Positions 43,779 through 52,687 of a stretch of 64,000 bases of DNA are shown one piece after another. The DNA lies in assembly GCA_030526195.1 (NCBI GenBank), contig JAUNDG010000003.1:84772-148771 (forward strand). Direction: 5' to 3'. Each line of letters opens with the position of its first letter. Within the stretch, counting starts at the first letter, position 1. The notes beneath the pieces were generated by a model. That model was not told the origin of the DNA. It saw only the letters and a program-made list of their open reading frames with translations, and searched no databases. Both the position numbers and the translations under genes were made by a program. Source of the DNA: Lachnospiraceae bacterium. Lineage in GTDB: Bacteria; Bacillota; Clostridia; Lachnospirales; Lachnospiraceae.

Positions 43779-45610
43779 GCGCCCACCTCCTTTCCGGGAT
43801 ACTGGGAGGCATAAATCTCCTGATACACCGGCGAGGTCTCAAGCAGGGACTCATGAGTGCCCGTGCCCACCAGCTCGCCGTCATCCATCACCAGTATGAT
43901 ATCCGCCGACCGAATGGCGGAAATGCGCTGCGACACGATAAAGGTGGTCATATCCCCGGGCAGCTGCGCCAGCGCCCGTCTCAATTTGAGATCCGTAGCA
44001 TAATCCAGCGCACTGGCAGAATCGTCAAGGATAAGGACCGGTGCCTGCTTCACCAGAGCCCGGGCAATGGTGAGACGCTGCCGCTGACCGCCGGACAGAT
44101 TCCGGCCGTTCTGCTCAACCTCAGCATCAAGGCCGCCCTTGCCTTCGATAACCTCCAGCGCCTGCGCCGTGGCGGCCGCCTGAAGCAGCGCTTCGTCCGA
44201 GGCAGACTCATTTCCCCAACGGAGATTGTCGCGGATCGTGCCCTCAAAGAGCACCGCCTTCTGCGGCACAATGGCCATGTTTTCGGTGAGATAACCCGCC
44301 GGCAGATCCTTCACATCCCGGCCGCGGAAGCGAATGCTTCCCTCTTCGGGATCGTAAAAACGCATCATCAGATTCACCAGCGTGCTCTTGCCGGAACCCG
44401 TACCGCCGATGATGCCCACCGTTTTACCATTTTCGATAGAAAATGAGACATCCTGCAGCGCCGGGTCAGCGCCTTCTGTGTAAGAAAATGTCACGTGGTC
44501 GAAGACGACGCAGGGTTCATTTTCAGAAATGCTCTGTGCCGGCATGCGATCATTTTCAGCAGTTCCTTCAGAAGTAGCCACCTGCGAAGAGGCGATCTTC
44601 CCGGGAACCGTGCGCGTATTGCGTGCCGATTCTGTCTCATCTGAGCCTGACGCCACATAATGCAGGGACGGCTCTGTCTTGAGAACCGCCTCAATGCGAT
44701 CGGCGGAGGCCATGGCTTTGTTGATGGAAATGATGAGCGACGCCAGTTTCACCAACTCCACGGTGATCTGAGCCATGTAATTGTAAAGGGCCACCACATC
44801 GCCCTGCTGCAGCTGACCGAGGCTCACCTCGATGGCGCCGGTGCGGATCAGGATGACCGCGGCCACGTTGATGATGATGAATGTCAGCGGATTCATGAGG
44901 GCTGTGAGCCGACCCGCCGCTAAGTTGAAGCGGGTGAGAGCCTCATTTTTGTCATCAAAAGACGCAATTTCAGCCTCTTCCTTTCGGAAAGCCCGGATAA
45001 CCCGCACACCGGTCAGGTTCTCGCGGGTCGCCCCCACCAGACGGTCAAGGCCGGCCTGCACCTTTTTCATCAGCGGCATGCCCGCCAGCATAAGGCCAAA
45101 AATGACCACCGCCAGGATTGGGATGACCACGGCGAAAATGACAGCGCATTTCACATCGATGGTGAAGGCCATGACCATAGCGCCCAGTACGATGAAGGGG
45201 CTGCGCAGAAGCAGACGCAGGGTCAGATTGAGCCCGTTCTGCACCTGATTGATGTCGCTGGTCATACGGGTGATCAGGGTGTCGGTGCCCAGCGTATCCA
45301 GCTCCCGATGGGTCAGAGTTTCAATGTGGTGAAAAAGCTTCTTCCTTAATAAAGACGCCATTCCCACGCTGGCCCGGGCTGCAAAAAACTGAGCCGTAAA
45401 GGACAGCACAAGGCCTGCCGCTGCCAGGATCAGGAGGAAAATGAAGCAGCGCACCACCACACCGGTGTTGCTTTCCCCCAGGCCCTTGTTGATGATCATG
45501 GCGATCACCAGCGGCACGATAAGGTCCATGCAGGACTCCGCCAGTTTAAAAAGCGGGGCCAGGATGGATTCCTTCTTATAATAGGTAAAAAGTGACAGAA
45601 CTGTTTTCAT
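43775..45610 (-). CDS. ABC exporter subunit with degenerate ATPase site
   Basis: Fused permease-ATPase of 611 residues. ATG 45610 is preceded by AGGAAAGG; the frame is open to 45715. After six membrane helices, an extended disordered linker (about 320-370, rich in Ser, Thr, Glu and Asn) leads to the cassette: Walker A GGTGSGKST, signature LSGGQRQRL, then Walker B LILDDSASALD, in which the catalytic Glu is Asp. The switch position reads IVSQRIS with Gln instead of His. These two changes mark the non-catalytic site of asymmetric heterodimeric exporters, complementing the following gene. Confidence 0.93.
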   Translation of the reverse strand: MKTVLSLFTYYKKESILAPLFKLAESCMDLIVPLVIAMIINKGLGESNTGVVVRCFIFLLILAAAGLVLSFTAQFFAARASVGMASLLRKKLFHHIETLTHRELDTLGTDTLITRMTSDINQVQNGLNLTLRLLLRSPFIVLGAMVMAFTIDVKCAVIFAVVIPILAVVIFGLMLAGMPLMKKVQAGLDRLVGATRENLTGVRVIRAFRKEEAEIASFDDKNEALTRFNLAAGRLTALMNPLTFIIINVAAVILIRTGAIEVSLGQLQQGDVVALYNYMAQITVELVKLASLIISINKAMASADRIEAVLKTEPSLHYVASGSDETESARNTRTVPGKIASSQVATSEGTAENDRMPAQSISENEPCVVFDHVTFSYTEGADPALQDVSFSIENGKTVGIIGGTGSGKSTLVNLMMRFYDPEEGSIRFRGRDVKDLPAGYLTENMAIVPQKAVLFEGTIRDNLRWGNESASDEALLQAAATAQALEVIEGKGGLDAEVEQNGRNLSGGQRQRLTIARALVKQAPVLILDDSASALDYATDLKLRRALAQLPGDMTTFIVSQRISAIRSADIILVMDDGELVGTGTHESLLETSPVYQEIYASQYPGKEVGA

Positions 45611-46023
45611 AATGCAAACCTTTCCTGATTGTTCATCACACAGCGCTGCGCCGGCAGACGAGCGTGCGCGATCGAGACTCTTTCTGTGCCAATCATTCTT
45701 GCACAGAAAGTCCACGTCCTATCTTACCACAACTCTTATCGTGATGAAGATACAGATTTATTTCGATTTGTTATGAGTGCGCCGTGGGTGTTGGTGTCGG
45801 AAGAAAGATATCCCGAATAATATGTCCTTTGTTACGATGTTGCGACGAAAAACACCCGGAAATGACACATCGCATTTCCGGGTGCTTTCTTACCTATTGA
45901 AATTTAATGAAACTCATGGACCTTGCCGATTGACGACCGGACGATGCCTGTCTGTCAGGCGACACGCGCTTCTCTTGCATCAACGTTCAGGCGCTCGTCA
46001 GTCCGCATGCGATCAGCTACCGA
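45611..46023. other. Intergenic region between the ABC exporter and the CWB2 protein
   Basis: These 413 bases have no supported gene. They contain the upstream region of the exporter operon and, at 45846-45884, the terminator of the CWB2 gene. The 140 bases between that terminator and the CWB2 stop codon hold no feature I can name. Confidence 0.55.
45846..45884 (-). terminator. Terminator downstream of the CWB2 protein gene
   Basis: The perfect 12-bp stem CACCCGGAAATG / CATTTCCGGGTG with an eight-base loop is followed on the complement by TTTTTCGTC. Confidence 0.88.
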
Positions 46024-48192
46024 TTACCCAACCGCACGAGCGGCCATCTCGATCTCATACATCACGTCGCTGTTCAACGCCACCTCGGCGCCCAGGAAAT
46101 ACAGCTGGTCCACATTGCCCAGGTTGTAATTGTTGCAAACCTGGCCATCCTTTGTGATGAATTTTGCTTTAGCGGCGAAGTTGATGGCGCCCTTGTTGTT
46201 GGCCATATTGCTGCTGACCAGGAAGGTCGGTGTCAGGCCAAGTTTCCGCGCCAGCTGACAGCCGGCCAGCGCATCCGGGAAGTTCGCATTGGCACCGGCA
46301 GCAAACACTGTCAGGGAGGTGATCATGTCACCCAGATACGGAATCGCACTTGAATCCGGATTGGCCGGATCAATGAAGCAGTTGTTGATGAGAGCCGAGG
46401 TCTCATAACGGTCTGCCCCGCCAAGACGGATCAACGTAATCTGACCATTGGCGGCAGCCGCTGCCAGACCCGCATCATTGTTGACATTGGCAGCCCCCAG
46501 CAAGTAAACCCGCTGATAACCACCGTTTAAAATCGCAGCCCGGGCGGAATCCCGTAACTGACCGCTGCCGTTTACCAGGAACATGGGAGCCCCCATGGCA
46601 TAGGCCCAGGTGGAAGCGGACAGGGCATCCGCCGCTGTCTTGCCGGTGGCCACGAAACAGCAATTTGAGTTATATAAACCATTGTTTTTGCCGTGATTGT
46701 AAAGGGCTTCCGCGGTGGCATAGCGATCCGGGCCGGCCAGCGGAAGAACCGCAATACCGCGATTGGCCAGCGTCTGCTTCACGGAGGGCTCAAATTCGGC
46801 GCCCACCAGATACACCCGCTTGAGAGACCCCCATTCATCGATGAGCTGAAGGATCGGGGCCGGAATGGACTTAAGACCCGACATCAGAAGCGGGATATCC
46901 AGTGATCCGGCAAAACCGGACGCTGTCAGCGCATCCGGGTATTTCTTACCGGTAACCATGACAGCCTCTGTGGGATGTTCATTTTTGAAGGCCTGACGCA
47001 CGATAGACGCGCAGGTGGCATAACGGTCATTTCCTTGCAGACGATCTGACAGCACGCCATAGCAGACCAGATCCGTTGTTGACGTAATCGGTGTTCTTGA
47101 CCAGGCAACGAAATGCCCCATCAGATCTTCTGTGTAGCGCAGATGATAGTTCGGATTGATGGCCGCAATATCGGCACTGTTGAGGCAAGTGCCGGATTTG
47201 ACGGTTTTCTTGGCCACACCACCGGGGATCAGACGATAAAAGGTCACCGTATAATAAGACGCATCCGATCTGATTTCCAGATAAGCCTCATTGCCATAAG
47301 CGGAAACCACCTGAGCCGTGCTCTCACTGGAACCGGCCTTTACAGTAAAGCCATTGCCGGTTGTCGGCAGTTTCACATTGACACCGGGTGTCCGGTTGCC
47401 GGTGATGCAGTTCGACGCACCGGACACATGGAAACGGACCGTCTCGATGACTTCCAGCAAAGCGGACTGTGATGTCTGCTTGATGTGACTGTGCAGATAA
47501 ACATCGCCTTTTTCCAGATGCAGTGTCCCGGCATTAGAAATCGCCGCATAACCTGTTCCCGTGATACCGGACCCCCATCCGGTGCTGAAGCTGCCACCTG
47601 TCATATTGAAGTAGCCGTTGTTATCCATAGACCCGTTCGCATCAAGTGATCCGCCGATCAGGTTATATCTCGCGCCCGAAGCGATACGGATGGACGGGTA
47701 ATTTCTCAGGTCATATTTTGTGGTCAAACGGAGATCACAGCTGACACTTGTTATGGTGGCATTCGGTTTCACATCCAGACAAGTGCCGGCGCTGAAGCCT
47801 AAATAACTGTTTTTTGTTTCGGAGCTCATAAGTGTCAGATCCGAATAACAAACCAAACCGTTTCTGTCGACAGCCGTGCTTTTCGCCACCTCCAGACCGC
47901 ACACACCATCAACAACCAACGTCAGCCCCGGATGATTGATATAAAGAGCCGCATCACGCACGGTGTCATAGCGATTATCCTGGTAGTTACTCAAGGTCAG
48001 TCTGTTCGCCCCCTCATCGTACTGATAGTAACCACTGATCTGACCTGTCCCGTACGGATTCTCCAGAACATTCACACCGTTCAGCCAGATGCCGCGATCC
48101 GCCGCCATGACCGGCATGGCCGGCAGGAGCCCCAGCAGCAAAACAAGAACCAGAAGCAAACTCAACCGCCTGGTCATTTTCCGTTTCTTCAT
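46024..48192 (-). CDS. Secreted protein with beta-helix-like N-terminus and three CWB2 repeats
   Basis: Protein of 722 residues. ATG 48192 has GGAGG eight bases upstream. A signal peptide (about 1-31, ending PVMAAD) is followed by a region of about 280 residues with short repeated beta strands rich in Asn, Gly and Ser ('SLDANGSMDNNGYFNMTGGSF'), resembling a right-handed parallel beta-helix or adhesin-like passenger. Three CWB2 units follow (LQGNDRYATC, LAGPDRYATA, LGGADRYETS), which in clostridia anchor proteins to the secondary wall polymer. No enzyme motif was seen. It is likely a surface adhesin or structural protein; its partner in anchoring style is the subtilase at 27049-29640. Confidence 0.88.
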   Translation of the reverse strand: MKKRKMTRRLSLLLVLVLLLGLLPAMPVMAADRGIWLNGVNVLENPYGTGQISGYYQYDEGANRLTLSNYQDNRYDTVRDAALYINHPGLTLVVDGVCGLEVAKSTAVDRNGLVCYSDLTLMSSETKNSYLGFSAGTCLDVKPNATITSVSCDLRLTTKYDLRNYPSIRIASGARYNLIGGSLDANGSMDNNGYFNMTGGSFSTGWGSGITGTGYAAISNAGTLHLEKGDVYLHSHIKQTSQSALLEVIETVRFHVSGASNCITGNRTPGVNVKLPTTGNGFTVKAGSSESTAQVVSAYGNEAYLEIRSDASYYTVTFYRLIPGGVAKKTVKSGTCLNSADIAAINPNYHLRYTEDLMGHFVAWSRTPITSTTDLVCYGVLSDRLQGNDRYATCASIVRQAFKNEHPTEAVMVTGKKYPDALTASGFAGSLDIPLLMSGLKSIPAPILQLIDEWGSLKRVYLVGAEFEPSVKQTLANRGIAVLPLAGPDRYATAEALYNHGKNNGLYNSNCCFVATGKTAADALSASTWAYAMGAPMFLVNGSGQLRDSARAAILNGGYQRVYLLGAANVNNDAGLAAAAANGQITLIRLGGADRYETSALINNCFIDPANPDSSAIPYLGDMITSLTVFAAGANANFPDALAGCQLARKLGLTPTFLVSSNMANNKGAINFAAKAKFITKDGQVCNNYNLGNVDQLYFLGAEVALNSDVMYEIEMAARAVG

Positions 48193-48370
48193 ACCCGATA
48201 CCTCCATACAATGTTCCCACTTTTGTCTTTTCGAAAATGAGTCGTCCGCAGCCTCCGCGCGCCATGTGTCACGCCGGAAGATACAGGTGCTTGTCATACC
48301 ATTTCCTATCTGTATAAGATAACTTTATATTATCATGATTGGGTGGCTGAAAACACTGCCGTTCGGAGGA

Positions 48371-48418
48371 TAAAAAAAGAGTTTTATATCTTAATTATCT
48401 AAGACATAAAACTCTTTA
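48371..48418 (-). terminator. Terminator of tRNA-Leu
   Basis: A long stem (AAAGAGTTTTAT.TCTTA paired with TAAGA.ATAAAACTCTTT) ends in seven T residues on the complement, starting 7 bases after the tRNA. Confidence 0.88.
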
Positions 48419-48424
48419 CAAACG

Positions 48425-48506
48425 TGCGGATGACAGGACTTGAACCTGCACGTCATGGACAATAGAACCTAAATCTATCGTGTCTGCCAATTCCACCACA
48501 TCCGCA
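48425..48506 (-). tRNA. tRNA-Leu (anticodon UAG)
   Basis: The 82-base gene on the complement starts TGCGGATGTGGTGG and ends TCATCCGCA, giving a 7-bp acceptor stem. The anticodon arm ATAGA-TTTAGGT-TCTAT places TAG as anticodon (reads CUA/CUN). The long variable arm and GGTTCAAGTCC T-arm are those of a class II leucine tRNA. CCA is not encoded. TAGAAT (48521-48516) is a likely -10, with TGGCAT (48544-48539) as a weak -35. Confidence 0.97.
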
Positions 48507-48569
48507 TGTAGTGTTATTCTAACACATATGTTATAATCATGCCATCTAAACTATCAGGAGGATTCACAC

Positions 48570-48821
48570 ATGACTGAATTCAGATATGACACACAGCTTC
48601 TTATCGAAGGCCATGACCTCGACGAGGATGCGATCACCGATTACATCACAGAAAACCTGTCCGGTGACTGCCTGCTGGCTGTCGGTGATGAGGATCTGGT
48701 TAAAGTCCATTTCCATACAAATGAGCCCTGGGATCTGCTGAAATATTGTGCTTCTCTTGGCGAAATCTTTGATATCGTTGTTGAAGATATGGATCGTCAG
48801 ACAAGAGGACTGCACGGCTGA
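48570..48821 (+). CDS. Stand-alone FakA/YloV middle-domain-like protein
   Basis: Small protein of 83 residues behind TCAGGAGG. Its sequence (TEFRYDTQLLIEGHDLDE, LLAVGDEDLVKVHFHTNEP, LGEIFDIVVEDMDRQ) closely follows the segment between the DAK2-type kinase domain and the C-terminal domain of fatty-acid kinase FakA (YloV), where one finds '.YCTEF', 'GDS.VVV.D..LVKVH.HT..P' and '.KIENM..Q'. No kinase domain or remaining FakA sequence is present on either side in any frame, so this is a free-standing domain and not an obvious fresh truncation. It may bind a FakA partner or a ligand; this is inference. It is possibly co-transcribed with the alcohol dehydrogenase 133 bp downstream. Confidence 0.8.
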   Translation: MTEFRYDTQLLIEGHDLDEDAITDYITENLSGDCLLAVGDEDLVKVHFHTNEPWDLLKYCASLGEIFDIVVEDMDRQTRGLHG

Positions 48822-48891
48822 TCATTTTCGACAGGGTCGATATCCCATTTTCCTGTTCATTCTTGAATGACAAAAAATGATTTGCGAGCTT

Positions 48892-48940
48892 ACCTCTCCG
48901 GTCATCGATCTTTGATCGAAGCCGAGAGGTATTCTTATTT
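48892..48940 (+). terminator. Hairpin between the FakA-like gene and the dehydrogenase
   Basis: TACCTCTC.GG ... CC.GAGAGGTA with an inner CGATC-TTT-GATCG stem is followed by TTCTTATTTT. It is a weak terminator or an attenuator in front of the dehydrogenase gene. Confidence 0.55.
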
Positions 48941-48954
48941 TAAGGAGATATACT

Positions 48955-50151
48955 ATGAATAATTTCGATTTCTGTACCCCGACCCGGGTGGTCTTCGGTG
49001 TGGATACTGAGGATCGCACCGGTGAACTGATCAAAGACTGCGGCGGTTCCCGCGTTCTGGTACTTTACGGCGGCGGCTCTGTTGTGAGAAGCGGTCTGCT
49101 GGCCAGAGTGGAAGCTTCCATCAAAAATGCCGGTCTTGACTACCTGACCATTGGCGGTGTTCAGCCGAATCCCCGCGTGGCCTTCGCTGAAGAAGCCCGG
49201 GCCAAAGCTGTGGCTTTCGGCACCGATTTCATCATGAGCGTGGGCGGTGGTTCTGTCATTGATACTGCCAAGGCTGTGGCTCACGGTACCGCCAATCCGG
49301 AGCACACCATCTGGGACATCTGGACCAAGAAAGTGCCGCTGACAAAATCAGTGCCCATTGGCAACGTGATCACCATCCCGGCCGCCGGTTCTGAAATGTC
49401 CGACTCCGCTGTTTTAACCAATGAAGAGCTGGGTCTCAAGAACGGTCTTAGCACACCCTTCAATCGCTGCAAATTCTCCATCATGAATCCGGCTTATGTG
49501 GAAACACTGCCGCCCTATCAGATGGGCGCCGGCATTGCGGATATCATGATGCACACCATTGAACGTTATTTCACACCGGGCGATCCGTGCCTCTTGACAG
49601 ATGAAATTGCCGAAGGTCTTCTGCGCACCGTTGTTGGCTGCGGCCGTCGTGTCCTTGAAGGCTGTGTGGGCACCGATGCCATTAAACCGGACCGGGAAGC
49701 CATCGGTGAGATCATGTGGGCTGCGGCCCTCTCCCACAACGACCTCACTCACGTGGGCCGTACCCGCGATATGGTGGTGCACAAATTCGGCCACGCCTTA
49801 AGTGCCCGTTTTGATGTTACACATGGCGCCTCTCTGGCTGCCGTCTGGGGCAGCTGGGCTCTCTTCGTTTACAAGAACAATCCGGAACGCTTTGCGCAAT
49901 ATGCCGAAAAGGTCTGGGGCATCACTGAAGGCTCCGTTGATGACAAAGCCAAAGCCGGCATCGCCGCCACAGTGGCATATTTCAAAGAAATCGGCATGCC
50001 CACCTCTCTCACAGATCTTGGTGTGGCCCATACCGATGAAGACCTGAAGGCTCTGGCCCTTAACACCACCCAGAACGGCACCGTCAAAGTCGGTAAGCTG
50101 ATGGCTCTGGGTGAAGAGGAAGCTGAAGCCATCTTCCGGATGGCTATCTAA
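48955..50151 (+). CDS. Iron-containing alcohol dehydrogenase (YqhD/BdhA type)
   Basis: Enzyme of 398 residues of the group III (metal-dependent) alcohol dehydrogenases. N-terminal TPTRVVFG, the nucleotide-binding GGGSVIDTAKAVA, IPAAGSEMSDSAVLTNE and the metal site with Asp in GIADIMMHTIERY and His residues in MVVHKFGHALSA and DVTHGASLA are all present. YqhD- and butanol-dehydrogenase-like members reduce aldehydes with NAD(P)H and commonly serve fermentative redox balance in clostridia. Strong AAGGAGAT ribosome binding site, a hairpin ahead and a terminator behind make it largely its own unit. Cofactor and substrate cannot be told. Confidence 0.95.
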   Translation: MNNFDFCTPTRVVFGVDTEDRTGELIKDCGGSRVLVLYGGGSVVRSGLLARVEASIKNAGLDYLTIGGVQPNPRVAFAEEARAKAVAFGTDFIMSVGGGSVIDTAKAVAHGTANPEHTIWDIWTKKVPLTKSVPIGNVITIPAAGSEMSDSAVLTNEELGLKNGLSTPFNRCKFSIMNPAYVETLPPYQMGAGIADIMMHTIERYFTPGDPCLLTDEIAEGLLRTVVGCGRRVLEGCVGTDAIKPDREAIGEIMWAAALSHNDLTHVGRTRDMVVHKFGHALSARFDVTHGASLAAVWGSWALFVYKNNPERFAQYAEKVWGITEGSVDDKAKAGIAATVAYFKEIGMPTSLTDLGVAHTDEDLKALALNTTQNGTVKVGKLMALGEEEAEAIFRMAI

Positions 50152-50157
50152 GACAGA

Positions 50158-50186
50158 ATCCCGGCCTTGTGGCCGGGATTTTTTTG
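50158..50186 (+). terminator. Terminator of the alcohol dehydrogenase gene
   Basis: The stem ATCCCGGCC / GGCCGGGAT with a TTGT loop is followed by seven T residues, a few bases after the stop codon. Confidence 0.95.
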
Positions 50187-50196
50187 CGCCAAAACT

Positions 50197-50233
50197 GGAA
50201 AAAGGCCTCTGCATGGTGAGTGCAGAGGCCTTT
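50197..50233 (-). terminator. Terminator of serA
   Basis: The 13-bp perfect stem AAAGGCCTCTGCA / TGCAGAGGCCTTT is followed by TTTTTCC on the complement, about 54 bases after the serA stop. Confidence 0.92.
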
Positions 50234-50286
50234 CCCCAGTTTGTATACGGTACTTGTTAGGAGAAGTAGATAGCTAATTCAATTAA

Positions 50287-51207
50287 TTATTTGCCGAATA
50301 CGCTTGTGATGTGAGCAACGATTTCATCGCCGACACGACCCTGAGCTTCCACTGTAGCAGCACCGATGTGCGGTGTGCAGGAAACATGAGCGTGGCTGTA
50401 CAGAGCGTGATTCTTAGCCGGTTCTTCAGCGTAAACGTCAAGACCAGCGGCACGAACCTTACCGGAATCCAGAGCAGCCAGAAGAGCGTCTTCGTCAACG
50501 TTTGTACCACGGGATGTGTTGATGATCACAACGCCGTCTTTCATCTTAGCGATGTTGTCAGCATTGATCAGAGCGCCACCGTCAACAGCCGGAGCGTGTA
50601 CAGAGATGAAGTCTGACTGAGCCAGAATTTCATCCATTTCAACATACGGGATACCCAGTTCTTCTTCGATGCCCGGGATGTGGAAGATATCGAAAGCGAT
50701 AACGTTCATGCCGATAGCCTTGGCCATCTTACCAAGAGACTGACCGATACGACCGAAACCAACGATACCCAGTGTCTTACCGGAAACTTCGATACCCTTG
50801 CCGTAAGCTTTCTTAGCCCATTCGTCATTTCTCATTGTGTAACCGGCATGAGAGATGAAACGAGCGCAAGAGAACATATGACCGAAGGCAAGTTCAGCAA
50901 CAGAGATGGAGCTTGCTCTCGGAGTATTGCGAACGTCGATGCCTTTTTCCTTAGCATAATCAACGTCGATATTGTCAACACCTACACCACCACGGATGAT
51001 CAGTTTCAGACGGCCTGTTTCGCAAGCTGCGTCGATGATCGGTTTACGAACCTTTGTAGCTGAACGAACAACGAGAACGTCAACGTCTTTCACTTTTTCA
51101 GCCAGAACGTCCGGTTCATAGAATTCCTGGATCACTTCGTAGCCAAGGCCTTCCAGTGTAGCAACTGCTTTTTTATCCATGCCATCTGTGGCAAGTACTC
51201 TAATCAT
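50287..51207 (-). CDS. serA: D-3-phosphoglycerate dehydrogenase-like 2-hydroxyacid dehydrogenase
   Basis: NAD-dependent dehydrogenase of 306 residues. The nucleotide-binding GIVGFGRIGQSLGKMA, the catalytic Arg in NTSRGTNVDE, Glu in LDVYAEEP, and His in CTPHIGAATVEAQ are visible, and IIRGGVGVDNIDVDYA is typical of the SerA group. There is no C-terminal ACT or ASB domain, so it is the short form without serine feedback control. Serine synthesis from 3-phosphoglycerate is most likely; serC is not adjacent, although a class V aminotransferase, a family related to SerC, is encoded at 54713. The GC content of the third position is lower than in neighbours and codons look optimised, suggesting high expression. 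Confidence 0.88.
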   Translation of the reverse strand: MIRVLATDGMDKKAVATLEGLGYEVIQEFYEPDVLAEKVKDVDVLVVRSATKVRKPIIDAACETGRLKLIIRGGVGVDNIDVDYAKEKGIDVRNTPRASSISVAELAFGHMFSCARFISHAGYTMRNDEWAKKAYGKGIEVSGKTLGIVGFGRIGQSLGKMAKAIGMNVIAFDIFHIPGIEEELGIPYVEMDEILAQSDFISVHAPAVDGGALINADNIAKMKDGVVIINTSRGTNVDEDALLAALDSGKVRAAGLDVYAEEPAKNHALYSHAHVSCTPHIGAATVEAQGRVGDEIVAHITSVFGK

Positions 51208-51280
51208 AAGGTGTTACCTCCAATGAAATATGTGTTATTATTTTACTGTACCGTTAGTACAACGCTTAAGATGTAATCCC

Positions 51281-51308
51281 ATCTTATCACTAATGACAAA
51301 TTTTGCAA
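51281..51308 (-). promoter_or_regulatory. serA promoter
   Basis: On the complement, -35 TTGCAA (51308-51303), a 16-base spacer and -10 TAAGAT (51286-51281). A palindrome CTAAATA.TATTTAG (about 51313-51327) sits just upstream of the -35 and could bind a regulator. Confidence 0.6.
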
Positions 51309-51378
51309 GTCCCTAAATATTATTTAGCTTTTTGTACAAAATGATGGCCTTTTTTTATGACAAGGAGCCCGTTTTTAT

Positions 51379-52350
51379 ATGATTTTACAAACTTTTAAGC
51401 ATGAAAATGAATTTGTATGTTTAGCCGAAAACTGTCCGGACAACTGCTGCAAGGAGGGTGAACTCATTCTGGAAAGCGATGTGATGGCCCGTTATCAGGC
51501 TGAAAGCGGCCCCTTCGGCGACGAGCTGCGCCGTACCCTGGCCACCGCCCGCCGGGAAGCATGCGACGGTGATGTCTGGTATTGCCTGGAGGCTGACGGC
51601 CGCTGTCCATTTTTGAATGACAACGGTCTGTGCCGCATTGTGCTGAACCTGGGAGAAGAAGCTTTAAGCGACACCTGTGCCTTCTACCCCCGCTTTGAAA
51701 CGGAAACCCCGGAGGTCATCCGCCGCACTCTGACCCTCTCCTGCCCTGAGGTGGTGCGTCTTATGCTCACCTGCCCGGAGAATCTGTCCCTGGTCCGCAA
51801 AACGGAGCTAACGGAAAGCATGCTGAAAAAGGGCGGGAAAATGAAAGTGACCGGCGACAGCCTCATTTCCGTGGAGGATGCCCTGGTGCGAGAGCTGCAA
51901 AAGCCGGAAATGACCTTTGCAAAGGCATTTTCGGAAGCCGCCCATATCATCGGCTGTGAGGCCCAGCCCCTCGACGATACGAGCATCATTTCCGTGATCA
52001 ATGAAAAAGAGGCCCTCACGGATGAGTGGGAAGCGGCGCTGTCCCGGCTTGAAGGCCTGAGTGCCGGCGCTGATGACAGCACAGCAACCGGCCGCGACCG
52101 TGACCTGCGCCGTGTCCTCCTTTACTACCTGGTGCGCTATCTGCCTCTGGCCCTGCCGGAATCCCGGGAGCATGAGGATCTTTTTGAAAATGTGTCCTTC
52201 GCCGGTGTTTTACGCTATGCGGATATAGCCTGCCGTGTCTGCGCCGCTTTTGAGGCACAGGGGATCATGCCCTTCGAAAATGCGCTGCGCCTCTGGGCCA
52301 AAGAAACAGAGCTTGATGAGGATATGCTGCTGATGCTTCTCGAAGCCTGA
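51379..52350 (+). CDS. FliB-family (flagellin lysine N-methylase-like) protein
   Basis: Protein of 323 residues with the Cys-rich N-terminus of the FliB family: FVCLAENCPDNCCKEG, then GRCPFLNDNGLCRIVLNLGEEALSDTCAFYPR, so at least eight conserved Cys suited to an iron-sulfur or zinc cluster (YkgJ-like CxxxCxxCC pattern). The C-terminal half is helical with 'VLLYYLVRYLPLAL'. FliB methylates flagellin lysines in Salmonella; many clostridial homologs are annotated the same way without flagellar context. No flagellar genes are in this window, so another target is possible. It is followed by a strong terminator. Confidence 0.85.
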   Translation: MILQTFKHENEFVCLAENCPDNCCKEGELILESDVMARYQAESGPFGDELRRTLATARREACDGDVWYCLEADGRCPFLNDNGLCRIVLNLGEEALSDTCAFYPRFETETPEVIRRTLTLSCPEVVRLMLTCPENLSLVRKTELTESMLKKGGKMKVTGDSLISVEDALVRELQKPEMTFAKAFSEAAHIIGCEAQPLDDTSIISVINEKEALTDEWEAALSRLEGLSAGADDSTATGRDRDLRRVLLYYLVRYLPLALPESREHEDLFENVSFAGVLRYADIACRVCAAFEAQGIMPFENALRLWAKETELDEDMLLMLLEA

Positions 52351-52383
52351 CCCCATACATCACAAAATCAAAGAATGTCATGT

Positions 52384-52422
52384 AAAGCGGACAGGTGTCT
52401 TCCCCCCTGTCCGCTTTGTTTT
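52384..52422 (+). terminator. Terminator of the FliB-like gene, related to the dispersed repeat
   Basis: The perfect 12-bp stem AAAGCGGACAGG / CCTGTCCGCTTT is followed by GTTTTAT. The left arm, with the preceding TGT, matches the start of the dispersed repeat (GTAAAGCGGACA), so a repeat end may have been recruited as a terminator. Confidence 0.88.
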
Positions 52423-52687
52423 ATGACCATTCTTACCACTCTGCCCCTTTTTCGAACGATACAATGCATTGATATCATAACAGATTTGTTCTTTTTTTAT
52501 AATTTCAAACATATTGCATTATATTTCCAAACACATTTCCACTTTTACCAAAGAAATCAGGTGTTTTTTATGAGATGTTCTGAAATCCTGTTTTTCAGGT
52601 CGGATTTCATTGTATTAAAGTGTTTCTTCTGATACACTCTCATTGCAACAGAACATTTATTTGATAAATGGAAAGGAACATTTCATT
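52423..52687 (+). promoter_or_regulatory. AT-rich upstream region of the UroD-family gene
   Basis: About 265 bases without a gene, much richer in A and T than the flanking coding DNA, with several -10-like hexamers (TATAAT near 52498) but no clear paired -35. The ribosome binding site AAAGGAA is nine bases before ATG 52688. Confidence 0.5.

Noticed and set aside
48955-50151. Antisense frames in the alcohol dehydrogenase gene
   Set aside because: Several 60-140 codon frames exist on minus, all without start signals and opposite conserved enzyme motifs.
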